In this document: positions 8,382 through 17,429 of the stretch, one piece after another
How the letters are laid out: every line of letters starts with the position of its first letter
Numbering within the stretch: the first letter of the stretch is position 1
DNA from: Vibrio campbellii CAIM 519 = NBRC 15631 = ATCC 25920
Lineage (GTDB): Bacteria; Pseudomonadota; Gammaproteobacteria; Enterobacterales; Vibrionaceae
DNA: 64,000 nt
Assembly (NCBI RefSeq): GCF_002163755.1
Contig: NZ_CP015863.1
Location: 248,001-312,000 of the forward strand
Reading direction: 5' to 3'
The notes under the pieces: generated by a model
Database searches by the model: none
What the model was told of the DNA's origin: nothing
The model's input: the letters and a program-made list of their open reading frames with translations, nothing else
Made by a program: the position numbers and the translations under genes

Positions 8382-10703
8382 TTACTTTTTCGCTTTAGCA
8401 AACGCGGCTGCAAAAGCACCGCCCATTGCGCTGTTAGATGACGAGTCATCACGGCGAGGCTGACGACGTTGCGGTTGGTCATTACGACGCGGCGCTGCTG
8501 ATGAGCGTTGGCTACGGTTGTCTTGGCCCGGTTCGTCGTTCATACGCATCGACAAACCAATGCGCTTACGCTGCACGTCCACTTCCATCACCTTCACTTT
8601 TACGATGTCGCCCGCTTTCACCACTTCACGTGGATCAGACACAAAGCGGTCTGTCAGTGCGGATATGTGCACGAGACCATCTTGGTGAACGCCGATATCA
8701 ACGAAAGCACCGAAGTTGGCTACGTTCGATACCACGCCTTCTAGAATCATGCCCGGCTCCAAGTCAGAAACCGAGTTTACGCCTTCTGCGAACGTTGCTG
8801 TTTTGAATTCTGGACGCGGGTCACGACCCGGCTTATCTAGCTCTTTGATGATGTCTGTAATGGTTGGAACACCAAAGTTATCGTCGGTGTAATCGACCGC
8901 ATGCAGACCTTTTAGGAAGCTTGAATCCCCAATCAGTGCTTTGATGTCTTTGTTGTTCTTCTCAGAAATTGCTTTTACCACTGGGTACGCTTCTGGGTGA
9001 ACCGCAGACGCATCAAGAGGGTTCTTACCATCCATAATACGTAGGAAACCTGCACACTGCTCGAACGCCTTAGGGCCTAAACGAGGTACTTTCTTCAAGG
9101 TTGTACGTGCTTCGAAACGACCGTTTTCATCACGGAAGTCGACAATGTTCTGCGCAATGGTGCTCGACAAGCCCGCTACGCGCGTCAGTAGCGCCGCAGA
9201 AGCAGTGTTCACGTCTACACCTACTGCGTTTACACAGTCTTCCACAATCGCATCTAGGCGTTTTGCCAGCATTGATTGGCTAACATCGTGCTGGTATTGG
9301 CCCACACCGATCGACTTAGGATCAATTTTCACTAGCTCAGCCAGTGGGTCTTGTAGACGACGGGCAATAGACACCGCACCACGCAGAGACACGTCCATAT
9401 TTGGGAATTCTTTTGCTGCAAGCTCAGACGCTGAGTAAACCGATGCACCCGCTTCACTCACAATGATCTTCTGAACTTTCAGGTTGCCACGTTTGATGAC
9501 GTCTGCGACAAAGCTATCGGTTTCACGTGAAGCCGTGCCGTTGCCGATAGCAATCAAATCGACGTTGTATTTGCGCACCAACTGATCAACGATTTGCGCT
9601 GATTTGTCGTATTGTTTTTGTGGTGGATGAGGGTAGATGGTTTCGGTTGCAAGCACTTTACCAGTCGGGTCAACAATTGCGATTTTTGAACCGGTACGCA
9701 GACCCGGATCGAGACCAAGTGTTGCACGAGGACCTGCCGGTGCTGCCATCAACAAGTCTTTTAGGTTGGTGGCGAATACTTCAATCGCTTCGATTTCTGC
9801 GCGCTCTTTCATTGCGCCCATTAGCTCGGTTTCCATGTGCATCGATACTTTGATGCGCCATGCCCAGCTGATCACTTGCTTACGCCACGTATCCGCGGGT
9901 GCGCTGCTGAGTGTCACGCCGTAGTGGTCAGCGATAATCGTTTCGCAGTAAGACTGACGCGCGCCTTCTTCCTGTTCTGGATCGGCATTCATTGCCAATG
10001 TCAGGAAGCCTTCGTTACGACCACGTAGCATCGCCAGTGCGCGGTGCGATGGTACTTTGCTTAATGGCTCGTTGTGGTTGAAGTAATCTTTAAACTTCTC
10101 ACCTTCTTGCTCTTTGCCTTCAACGACGCGAGCACCCATTTCCGCATTACGGTTTAGATGACCACGGATTTTCTCTAGCAGGTTTGCGTCTTCCGCGATG
10201 CGCTCCATGATGATCGCGCGAGCGCCATCCAGTGCGGCTTTGGTGTCTGCTAAGCCTTTGTCTGCATCAAGGTATTTGCTTGCTTCGCTTTCTGGTTCAG
10301 TTTGCGGATGATTCCAAAGCTGGTCTGCCAGTGGCTCAAGGCCGGCTTCAATCGCGATCTGACCTTTGGTGCGACGCTTTGGTTTGTAAGGTAGGTACAA
10401 GTCTTCAAGGCGAGTCTTGCTGTCTGCCTGAGTGATTTCTTGTTCGAGTTCTGGGGTAAGTTTGCCTTGTTCTTGGATCGACTTCAGGATGGTTTGACGG
10501 CGGTCATCCAGCTCACGAAGGTAAGACAGACGGCTGTCTAGAGTACGCAGTTGGGTGTCATCAAGTCCGCCCGTCACCTCTTTACGGTAACGTGCAATAA
10601 ATGGGACCGTGTTACCGTCATCAATAAGGGTTACAGCAGCGTTGACTTGCTCAGGGCGAACATTCAGCTCTTGAGCAATCATGCGACAGATAGCTTGGCT
10701 CAT
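8382..10703 (-). CDS. tex: Tex, S1-domain transcription accessory/RNA-binding protein
   Basis: Tex is a nucleic-acid-binding protein related to eukaryotic Spt6, implicated in transcription and stress. In order it shows the N-terminal Tex helices, a YqgF/RNase H-like domain (LGLDPGLRTGSKIAIVD, around residue 330), helix-hairpin-helix units (ALLTRVAGLSSTIAQNIV, near 510) and a C-terminal S1 domain (GMILEGVVSNVANFGAFVDI, near 650). The last 50 residues are Arg/Gln/Asp rich and probably disordered. Length 773 is normal. It converges on the preceding unknown gene and is divergent from the retropepsin-like gene. Confidence 0.97.
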   Translation of the reverse strand: MSQAICRMIAQELNVRPEQVNAAVTLIDDGNTVPFIARYRKEVTGGLDDTQLRTLDSRLSYLRELDDRRQTILKSIQEQGKLTPELEQEITQADSKTRLEDLYLPYKPKRRTKGQIAIEAGLEPLADQLWNHPQTEPESEASKYLDADKGLADTKAALDGARAIIMERIAEDANLLEKIRGHLNRNAEMGARVVEGKEQEGEKFKDYFNHNEPLSKVPSHRALAMLRGRNEGFLTLAMNADPEQEEGARQSYCETIIADHYGVTLSSAPADTWRKQVISWAWRIKVSMHMETELMGAMKERAEIEAIEVFATNLKDLLMAAPAGPRATLGLDPGLRTGSKIAIVDPTGKVLATETIYPHPPQKQYDKSAQIVDQLVRKYNVDLIAIGNGTASRETDSFVADVIKRGNLKVQKIIVSEAGASVYSASELAAKEFPNMDVSLRGAVSIARRLQDPLAELVKIDPKSIGVGQYQHDVSQSMLAKRLDAIVEDCVNAVGVDVNTASAALLTRVAGLSSTIAQNIVDFRDENGRFEARTTLKKVPRLGPKAFEQCAGFLRIMDGKNPLDASAVHPEAYPVVKAISEKNNKDIKALIGDSSFLKGLHAVDYTDDNFGVPTITDIIKELDKPGRDPRPEFKTATFAEGVNSVSDLEPGMILEGVVSNVANFGAFVDIGVHQDGLVHISALTDRFVSDPREVVKAGDIVKVKVMEVDVQRKRIGLSMRMNDEPGQDNRSQRSSAAPRRNDQPQRRQPRRDDSSSNSAMGGAFAAAFAKAKK

Positions 10704-10913
10704 CCGTGTATTCTCTTTAATTCTGTTTGGGTATTGGTTGTGTATAGAACATTGGGGTCATTCATGGAATTTGCAATGTTTTAAACTAGACACACAAAAA
10801 TTTACCGAGCGCTGGTGGACATCAGTCAGATTTGTGTCAAAACTGTAATTAAATTGAGAACTTATACGTTTGGTTATCGACTAACCCCTATACCTTGGCT
10901 CATACGGAAAACA

Positions 10914-12797
10914 ATGATGAAGAAACTGTCTTTGGCTCTGGCGCTCTCTGGTGCCTTATTGGCGACGCCGCTCGCTTGGTCGCAAACACTTTCCGCGACC
11001 ACTCAAGATCCGATTTACCAACTTGATGATAAAGTCGTATTGGGACGAGTAGAGAGTGTTTACTACAATGATATTCCTGAGCTAAGTGATGTTCCATTCA
11101 TCGGTAAGATTGATACTGGTGCAGATACCACCTCGATGCACGCAGAAAACATCCACGTTAGCAGCAGTAATCCCGAATACAAAAGCCTCAAAGATGACAA
11201 GCTGATGTGGGCCATTATTGATGATCTTGGTGGCACCAAAGCCAAATGGGATGCTGATAGTTTTAAGCCTTACCAAGTGACCGTGAGCTTCACCATTCAT
11301 CATCCTTACACAGGTAAAGAAATTAAGATCACTGATGATCTTGAGCGCATCAGTGCTATCCGCAGTCGTACCAGTGAAAAACCAATTTTACGTCCGACAG
11401 TGAAAATGCCGATGACCATTGCAGGGCACACTGTGGATACCGTGGTCAACCTAACCAAACGCACTCAATTCTCAGCACCTATCTTGATTGGTAAGACTTA
11501 CCTCGACAACAACGCGTGGGTGTTTGCTGGTTACGATTACCTGCAAGAGCAACAAAAGGCGCAGATGATCGGTAAAAAAGAAACGGTGAATGTTGAAGGC
11601 GTGCCATACAAAGTAAGCATTTCGACCACCAGTCGTTACACCAACGTGCACGCGCTTAACATCAAAGTCGATAAGAAGAAAAAACAAGTTTCTTTCACTT
11701 TAGAGGGCGAGAACGGTAAGCGTCATCCAATGACATTGCCACTCGTCCGTATGTTGAAAACCAGCAAGAGTGAGCGCCCTTTGGTTTACCTTCCGGTGCA
11801 AGTGAGCGAAACCGAGACGCAACAATGGCTGGTATACCTGCGTGATCGCAGCGGTTTTAGTTCGCAAATCCGTTTGGGCAAAGACGTGGCGAGTCAGCAC
11901 TTCGTGATTGATACCGACAAAGAAAACTTGCTTGGAGGTGTTGAAAAGTCATTTAAGAGCGCGCTGAAATCTAAGCCTCTGGTTATCTCGCCAGAAGAGT
12001 CAGTCAACATTGATGGCCACGTACTGCCAGCGTATCCAACTTTCGCGGTGAGAACACCGCTGTTGCGTGTGGATGGCTTTGAACTGACCGAGAAAGACAA
12101 AAAAGAAGTCGTGACCTTCTACCTGCCAAGCTCGAAGGGTAAGGAAGAGAAAATCACCAAACGTGTACTGAAGAAGCTCAAAGTAGGGGATTCGGTTCGC
12201 CCAGTTGTTGAGGGGGAATTCCTGTTTGGTGATGAAGAGAAGACCATCGAATTTGCCATTGATGTTTTAGAGAAAGATGACCAAGAGCAACCGTTCTTTA
12301 TCTTCGGCCACAACATGGCGAAAGGTGGTGTGCTGCTGAATACACGTGCAGACCACTTACTCGATGCGCGTCCACTGTTTAAAGCCGGTCATATTGAAGT
12401 GGCAGAAGTGGAAGGCATATCTTTCCCGGTGAAGCTGGATACGGGCGCGGATGTGAGCTCGATTAATGCCAAGAACATCAAACAGTTCAAGAAAGATGGC
12501 CAAGACATGGTGAGCTTCACTTACGAGAACGACAGCGGTATGAAGAAAGAATTTACCAAGCCTGTTGTCGACGTGATGCGTATTAAAGCCAAGAAAGGTG
12601 AGAAAGCCAACGTACGCCCTGTGGTGGAAATGCACGTTAAGCTTGGCGAATTAGAGAAGAAGATTCGAGTTAACTTGCAAGACCGTAGCCGCTTCCATTA
12701 CAGCATGATTCTGGGTAAGAACTTCTTGAAGCACGGTGCGATCGTTGCCAGCGATACCAACTACATTGTGACCGAGAAGCCTGACTACGAGGAGTAA
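10914..12797 (+). CDS. Exported retropepsin-like protein with four tandem domains (RimK-associated / 'ATP-dependent zinc protease' family)
   Basis: A signal peptide (MMKKLSLALALSGALLATPLAWSQ) is followed by four copies of the PF05618-type fold, each with an N-terminal loop, an RP[VTL]V segment and an ILGK/FGHN-type end. The aspartic-protease-like triad DTGAD is present in the first (FIGKIDTGADTTSMHA, around residue 67) and the last copy (VKLDTGADVSSINA, around 509). In copies two and three the loop is degenerate (STTSRYTNVHA; AVRTPLLRVD). The family name 'zinc protease' is historical; the fold is retropepsin-like. Two adjacent ATGs (10914, 10917) are possible starts. It is divergent from tex. 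Substrate unknown. Confidence 0.85.
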   Translation: MMKKLSLALALSGALLATPLAWSQTLSATTQDPIYQLDDKVVLGRVESVYYNDIPELSDVPFIGKIDTGADTTSMHAENIHVSSSNPEYKSLKDDKLMWAIIDDLGGTKAKWDADSFKPYQVTVSFTIHHPYTGKEIKITDDLERISAIRSRTSEKPILRPTVKMPMTIAGHTVDTVVNLTKRTQFSAPILIGKTYLDNNAWVFAGYDYLQEQQKAQMIGKKETVNVEGVPYKVSISTTSRYTNVHALNIKVDKKKKQVSFTLEGENGKRHPMTLPLVRMLKTSKSERPLVYLPVQVSETETQQWLVYLRDRSGFSSQIRLGKDVASQHFVIDTDKENLLGGVEKSFKSALKSKPLVISPEESVNIDGHVLPAYPTFAVRTPLLRVDGFELTEKDKKEVVTFYLPSSKGKEEKITKRVLKKLKVGDSVRPVVEGEFLFGDEEKTIEFAIDVLEKDDQEQPFFIFGHNMAKGGVLLNTRADHLLDARPLFKAGHIEVAEVEGISFPVKLDTGADVSSINAKNIKQFKKDGQDMVSFTYENDSGMKKEFTKPVVDVMRIKAKKGEKANVRPVVEMHVKLGELEKKIRVNLQDRSRFHYSMILGKNFLKHGAIVASDTNYIVTEKPDYEE

Positions 12798-12823
12798 TCC
12801 TCAAGGTTGCTATTTAAAACGCA

Positions 12824-12853
12824 AAAGCCGCACTAAAGAGTGCGGCTTTCTTT
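12824..12853. terminator. Rho-independent terminator between the retropepsin-like gene and greB
   Basis: AAAGCCGCACT (12824-12834) pairs perfectly with AGTGCGGCTTT (12839-12849) around a 4-nt loop and is followed by CTTT. It lies between convergent genes. Confidence 0.88.
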
Positions 12854-12865
12854 GTATCGGGTCAT

Positions 12866-13354
12866 TCAATCAGTTTCTTCGGCTTGATAGCGAATACTAT
12901 TGATAAACCATTCTTTGTAGCCTTCCGGCGTTCTTACTGCGAATTCGTCATCGACTTCTTTTTTTAGTAGCGCACGAGCCATTGGGGAATCAATCGAGAT
13001 ATAGCCTTTTGCATCGCCATAGATTTCATCGGGACCAACGATGCGGAAATTCTTCACATCGCCGGTTTCATTCTCAATTTCCACCCAAGCACCAAAGAAC
13101 ACTTTGCCTTCTTGCTGAGGTGAGTAATCCACCACTTTGACTTGCTCTAGGCGCTTACGTAAGTATCTGACACGACGGTCAATTTCACGCAGGCGTTTTT
13201 TGTTGTATTGATAATCAGCGTTTTCACTTCGGTCGCCCAAGCTTGCTGCCCAAGTGACTTTTTTGGTGACTTCTGGGCGTTCTTCTCGCCATAAAAAGTC
13301 GAGTTCGGTTTTTAGGCGATTGTAGCCTTCACGGGTAATTAAATTGGTTTTCAT
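12866..13354 (-). CDS. greB: Transcription elongation factor GreB
   Basis: GreB binds the secondary channel of RNA polymerase and stimulates cleavage of backtracked RNA. The N-terminal coiled coil carries the acidic tip (LGDRSENADYQYNKKRLREI, around residue 40) and the C-terminal domain is the FKBP-like Gre fold. The tip sequence with KKRLREIDRRVR, and the 162-residue length, favour GreB over GreA. The ATG at 13354 (MKTNLITREGYNR) is the family start; the open frame extends upstream but is not coding-like. Confidence 0.95.
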   Translation of the reverse strand: MKTNLITREGYNRLKTELDFLWREERPEVTKKVTWAASLGDRSENADYQYNKKRLREIDRRVRYLRKRLEQVKVVDYSPQQEGKVFFGAWVEIENETGDVKNFRIVGPDEIYGDAKGYISIDSPMARALLKKEVDDEFAVRTPEGYKEWFINSIRYQAEETD

Positions 13355-13568
13355 TAGAAGTAAATCAGCCTTTATTGGATTCTGTTGATCATAGTAGCCT
13401 TGATTTTGTCTGACTGTAAATTGTTGTGATGAGAAGAAAAACGGCGTGAAACATCGAAAAAATTCATCAAAACCGTGGCTAAGATAAAAAGAGTAACAAT
13501 TTGCACAAGCACGTTTGAAAAAACAGTGATACATTTTTGGCTATAGATGTCTCTGAAAGGATGTTTCA

Positions 13569-14288
13569 ATGCAGGAAAATCATAAAATATTAGTGGTTGA
13601 TGACGATGCTCGTTTGCGTGCTCTGTTGGAGCGTTACCTTTCTGAGCAAGGTTTTCAAGTGAGAAGTGTCGCTAACGGCGAGCAGATGGACCGCCTTCTG
13701 ACCCGTGAAAACTTCCACCTTATGGTGCTGGATTTAATGTTGCCGGGCGAAGATGGCTTATCGATTTGCCGTCGTTTACGTCATGCGAACAACATGCTGC
13801 CTATTCTGATGTTGACGGCGAAAGGCGATGAAGTCGATCGTATTGTTGGTCTAGAGGTGGGTGCAGACGATTACTTACCAAAGCCGTTCAATCCGCGTGA
13901 ATTGCTGGCTCGTATTAAAGCAGTACTTCGCCGCCAAACAGTTGAACTGCCCGGTGCACCAAGCACAGAAGAGAAAGTCGTTGAATTCGGTGATTTTCGT
14001 CTGAATCTGGGTACGCGTGAGATGTTCCGTGGTGATGAAGCGATGCCACTGACCTCGGGTGAATTCGCGGTGCTGAAAGCGCTTGTGACCAACGCTCGTG
14101 AGCCGATGTCGCGTGATAAACTGATGAACATGGCTCGTGGTCGTGAATACTCAGCGATGGAACGTTCTATCGACGTTCAAATCTCACGTCTACGCCGCAT
14201 GCTAGAAGACGACCCAAGCAAGCCACGCTACATCCAAACGGTATGGGGCTTAGGTTATGTGTTCGTTCCAGATGGCAAATTAGCGTAA
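13569..14288 (+). CDS. ompR: Osmolarity response regulator OmpR
   Basis: OmpR is the DNA-binding response regulator paired with EnvZ. The receiver domain has DDD near residues 11-13, phospho-acceptor Asp in LMVLDLMLPGEDG (near 55) and Lys in LPKPFNP (near 105). The winged-helix DNA-binding domain follows (SGEFAVLKALV to IQTVWGLGYVF). Length 239 equals E. coli OmpR. The start has AAAGGATG just upstream. envZ follows after an unusually wide 125-bp gap. Confidence 0.97.
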   Translation: MQENHKILVVDDDARLRALLERYLSEQGFQVRSVANGEQMDRLLTRENFHLMVLDLMLPGEDGLSICRRLRHANNMLPILMLTAKGDEVDRIVGLEVGADDYLPKPFNPRELLARIKAVLRRQTVELPGAPSTEEKVVEFGDFRLNLGTREMFRGDEAMPLTSGEFAVLKALVTNAREPMSRDKLMNMARGREYSAMERSIDVQISRLRRMLEDDPSKPRYIQTVWGLGYVFVPDGKLA

Positions 14289-14332
14289 TTACCTTTAAGG
14301 TCTGCCGATGATCCTCGGCTGCTCATATTCCA

Positions 14333-14359
14333 CCCTCAATGTTCCTTTCTGTTTGAGGG
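14333..14359 (+). other. Hairpin in the ompR-envZ gap
   Basis: CCCTCAA (14333-14339) pairs with TTGAGGG (14353-14359) around a 13-nt loop, inside the 125-bp gap between ompR and envZ. There is no T-run after it, so it is not a clear terminator. It may affect mRNA processing or the relative amount of EnvZ made. Confidence 0.5.
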
Positions 14360-14413
14360 CTGGAAACTCGCAATTAATGTTGTTTACTAGGAACAGTCCG
14401 TTAGGAACTCTCC

Positions 14414-15706
14414 ATGCGAATCCGAAGTTCATTTACACAATCCATTCTGCTGTTCATCTCTTTGCTTCTCGCGAGCCAAGTCTTTTCATACTACGCCGTT
14501 TTTAACTACGCGTTGATGCCAAGTTTGCAGCAGTTCAACAAAATTCTTGCTCACGAATTGAATTTAGTCCTAGATCAGAACGAAGCCTCAAAATCGGATG
14601 CACCACTACGCCATGAGTTACTCGAGAACCTTGGTGTAACAGTACACAGCGTTAAAAGTGATATGATGAAAGAGTTTGATAGTGCTGTGCCGATTGATTT
14701 AATGTCGGAAGAAATGACACAGCAGCTTGACTCCCCAACAGAAGTCCGTTTGATGCTAGGTAGTGAAAGTTACATTCTGTGGATGCATATCGACCAGCTA
14801 CCAGATTCTATTATTCGAATTCCTCTCTCCGAATTACAAAAAGAAGATTTCGTCCCTTTATTTAGCCACAACTTGATTATGGCATTGGTTATTGTGGCTG
14901 GTGGCTGGCTGTTCATTCGTTTGCAAAACCGTCCATTAATCGCGTTAGAGAAGGCTGCAGAAGAAGTAGGACGAGGCGAGATCCCTCCGCCCCTACCGCA
15001 TAGAGGTGCTTCTGAAATACGTTCAGTAACCCGAGCATTCAACCAAATGTCGAAAGGCATTCAAGAACTGGAAGAAGATCGTGCGCTATTGATGGCAGGC
15101 ATCAGCCACGACTTACGCACGCCACTGACGCGTATTCGTCTTGCGACAGAAATGATGTCACCTGAAGACAGTTACCTAGCCGAAGGCATCATCAGTGATA
15201 CCGAAGAGTGCAACGAGATCATTAGCCAGTTTATGGACTACCTCAAACCAGTAAATAAAGAGTCGTTTGAGCAGGTGGACATCAATACCATTACCAGCGA
15301 TGTGGCAACGTCGGAAGGGGGTTATGAAGTCGAAATCGAAACGGACCTCAACCCAACGATGCTAACCGCAAAAGGCAGCCCAATCGCAATTAAACGCGCG
15401 GTGAGTAACCTTGTAGTCAACGCTCTACGATACGGTAATGGCTGGGTGAAAATCAGTACGGGCGTCACTGCCGACAAACAATTGGTGTGGATGTGCGTTG
15501 AAGACAATGGTCCGGGCATCGAGCAGTCGCAAATCGCCAAGCTGTTTGAACCTTTTACTCGTGGTGACACGGCGCGAGGCAGTGAAGGGACCGGATTGGG
15601 CTTAGCCATTGTGAAGCGTATCGTTAGCCAACATTCTGGTTCGGTTGTGGTGCGTAACCGCAGTGAAGGCGGGTTAAGCGCACAAATCAGTTTCCCAACC
15701 AAATAA
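14414..15706 (+). CDS. envZ: Osmosensor histidine kinase EnvZ
   Basis: EnvZ is an inner-membrane kinase/phosphatase for OmpR. It has two membrane helices (about residues 11-33 and 156-176) flanking a periplasmic domain, then a HAMP domain, the phospho-acceptor H box (AGISHDLRTPLTRIRLATEM, His near residue 234), and the catalytic ATPase domain with N box (NLVVNALRYG), G1 (VEDNGPGI) and G2 (GSEGTGLGLAIV). Length 430 is close to E. coli (450). Confidence 0.96.
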   Translation: MRIRSSFTQSILLFISLLLASQVFSYYAVFNYALMPSLQQFNKILAHELNLVLDQNEASKSDAPLRHELLENLGVTVHSVKSDMMKEFDSAVPIDLMSEEMTQQLDSPTEVRLMLGSESYILWMHIDQLPDSIIRIPLSELQKEDFVPLFSHNLIMALVIVAGGWLFIRLQNRPLIALEKAAEEVGRGEIPPPLPHRGASEIRSVTRAFNQMSKGIQELEEDRALLMAGISHDLRTPLTRIRLATEMMSPEDSYLAEGIISDTEECNEIISQFMDYLKPVNKESFEQVDINTITSDVATSEGGYEVEIETDLNPTMLTAKGSPIAIKRAVSNLVVNALRYGNGWVKISTGVTADKQLVWMCVEDNGPGIEQSQIAKLFEPFTRGDTARGSEGTGLGLAIVKRIVSQHSGSVVVRNRSEGGLSAQISFPTK

Positions 15707-15736
15707 AGCGTTCTTCGCTCAATCGATTCCAATAAA

Positions 15737-15765
15737 AAAGCCCAACCAAAGTCTGGTTGGGCTTT
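15737..15765. terminator. Bidirectional terminator between envZ and xanP
   Basis: AAAGCCCAACCA (15737-15748) pairs perfectly with TGGTTGGGCTTT (15754-15765). A run of A before it gives a T-run on the minus strand, so it mainly serves xanP; it can also end envZ. Confidence 0.88.
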
Positions 15766-15785
15766 CCGATCATCCTAGTGCAAGG

Positions 15786-17177
15786 TTAGGATTCTTTTAC
15801 CTCTTGAGCAACCAGCTCGTCTTCCTCTTCCAGTTTCTCTGGAAGCAGTAGGTTCAATACGATAGCGGTGATGCCGCCTGCTGCCACACCCGTGGAGAAA
15901 ATGCTCTTAATAAACTCAGGCATGAATTGCAGAATTTCTGGTTTTTGTGCAATGCCCAAACCCATCGAGAACGACAACGCCATAATTAGGATTGCGCGGC
16001 GATCGAGGTCGACACGAGAGATGATGCGCACGCCTGCTGCGGCAATGGTACCGAACATCACGATAGTCGCGCCGCCCAGTACTGGCTCAGGAATCAGCTG
16101 AACAAAGCTTGCCACGCCTGGGAACAGACCCAGAATCACCAACATGCCTGAGATGAAGTAACCCACGTAACGGCTTGCTACGCCAGTGAGCATGATGATG
16201 CCGTTGTTTTGGCTGAAGGTAGAGTTTGGGAAGCTGTTGAATACCGCAGCAATCGCTGAGTTTAGACCATCAGCTAATACGCCGCCTTTGATGCGCTTCA
16301 TGTAAACCGGACCTTTCACTGGCTCACCGGAAACTTCAGACGTTGCGGTGATGTCACCTATTGCTTCTAGTGCCGTGATGAAGAAAATCAGAACCAGTGG
16401 AATAAACAGCGACCAGTCGAAGCTTAAGCCGTATTGCATTGGGATTGGCAGCGCGATGAGGTCAGTTTCGCCCAGTGTTGAGGTGTCGACCATGCCCATG
16501 AAGTACGCCATGACGTAGCCAACCAGCATTGCAATTACAATTGATGCAACACGTAGGTATGGGTTCTTTGAACGGTTAAGGATTACGATCAAGCCAAGTA
16601 CTGTACCAGCGAGAGCCAACTTGTCTAGGCTACCAAAAGATCCATCGCCCATTGCTGCGTAGCCACCGCCCATTGATACCAAACCCACTTGGATAAGCGT
16701 CAGGCCGATAAGCGTCACGACAATGCCTGATACCAGTGGCGTGATGATGCGGCGTGCGTGTTCTAGGACGCGAGATAGCAGGATTTCAGCAAAAGACGCG
16801 ACCAAGATAGTACCGAAAATCGCTGCCATCATGGTGCTGAGATCAGCGCCGCCTGCCTTAAGAGAAAGACCCGCCCCAATGATTGGACCAAGGAAGTTAA
16901 AGCTGGTGCCTTGCACTGAAAGCAAGCCAGAGCCGATAGGACCAAAGGTGCGAATTTGAATAAAAGAAGACACGCCAGATGCAAACAACGACATGCTGAT
17001 GATGGTGTTGGTTTGGTCAGCAGGCACACCCAAAGACTGACAAATGATCAGAGAAGGAGTGATAACGGCTACGAACATCGCCAATAAGTGCTGAAGTGCA
17101 GCAAAAATGGTCTGAGGTAGTGGTGGACGATCGTTTAACTGATAGACCAGTTCCGAAGTTCGGTTTGAAGTTGTCAT
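15786..17177 (-). CDS. xanP: Xanthine/purine permease XanP (NCS2 family)
   Basis: An inner-membrane proton symporter of the nucleobase-cation symporter-2 family. The sequence has about 14 hydrophobic segments and closely follows E. coli XanP along its length, including ELVYQLNDRPPLPQT at the N-terminus, QGTSFNFLGP, the signature EAIGDITATSEVSGEPV and NSTFSQNNGIIMLTGVASR. Length 463 is the same as XanP. A PurR-type operator overlaps the -35 of its promoter, which supports purine as the substrate class. Xanthine specificity is inferred from similarity. Confidence 0.88.
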   Translation of the reverse strand: MTTSNRTSELVYQLNDRPPLPQTIFAALQHLLAMFVAVITPSLIICQSLGVPADQTNTIISMSLFASGVSSFIQIRTFGPIGSGLLSVQGTSFNFLGPIIGAGLSLKAGGADLSTMMAAIFGTILVASFAEILLSRVLEHARRIITPLVSGIVVTLIGLTLIQVGLVSMGGGYAAMGDGSFGSLDKLALAGTVLGLIVILNRSKNPYLRVASIVIAMLVGYVMAYFMGMVDTSTLGETDLIALPIPMQYGLSFDWSLFIPLVLIFFITALEAIGDITATSEVSGEPVKGPVYMKRIKGGVLADGLNSAIAAVFNSFPNSTFSQNNGIIMLTGVASRYVGYFISGMLVILGLFPGVASFVQLIPEPVLGGATIVMFGTIAAAGVRIISRVDLDRRAILIMALSFSMGLGIAQKPEILQFMPEFIKSIFSTGVAAGGITAIVLNLLLPEKLEEEDELVAQEVKES

Positions 17178-17329
17178 GTTTGTCTCGCTAGTCGCAATAA
17201 TTCTTGCCCCAGAGCTCGCTGAATGGGAGTGCTGGGTGGAGTTGACGTTATGACCTGTGATTGCTGTTAATCAGTGTCAACTCAGGTTGGTTTGATGTGA
17301 CAAGGCGCACACCATAAATTTTGAGCGCG

Positions 17330-17367
17330 ATTATAGAGGGATTTATTCAAAAAGCAAACGTTTGCTT
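17330..17367 (-). promoter_or_regulatory. xanP promoter with overlapping PurR-type operator
   Basis: On the minus strand, TATAAT (17330-17335) and TTGCTT (17352-17357) are separated by 16 bp. The 16-bp perfect palindrome AAGCAAACGTTTGCTT (17352-17367) covers the -35 and matches the enterobacterial PurR box core (GCAAACGTTTGC). A repressor bound there would block RNA polymerase. The predicted transcript has a leader of about 145 nt before the xanP ATG at 17177. The role of a Vibrio PurR is inferred. Confidence 0.8.
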
Positions 17368-17374
17368 TGAGCTA

Positions 17375-17410
17375 AAAAGAAAAGGCGATAACGGAATGGT
17401 TATCGCCTTT
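17375..17410 (-). terminator. Terminator after the S9 peptidase gene
   Basis: AAAGGCGATAAC (17381-17392) pairs with GTTATCGCCTTT (17399-17410). On the minus strand it is followed by a T-rich run, 19 bp after the peptidase stop. Confidence 0.88.
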
Positions 17411-17429
17411 AAGGTTTTACTTTGGGAGT

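Noticed and set aside
9101..10028. Several plus-strand frames of 60-97 residues inside tex
   Set aside because: Shadows of the tex gene in other frames; the tex protein is complete and conserved.
14308..14505. 65-residue frame overlapping the ompR-envZ gap and the start of envZ
   Set aside because: It overlaps envZ in another frame and has no coding character.
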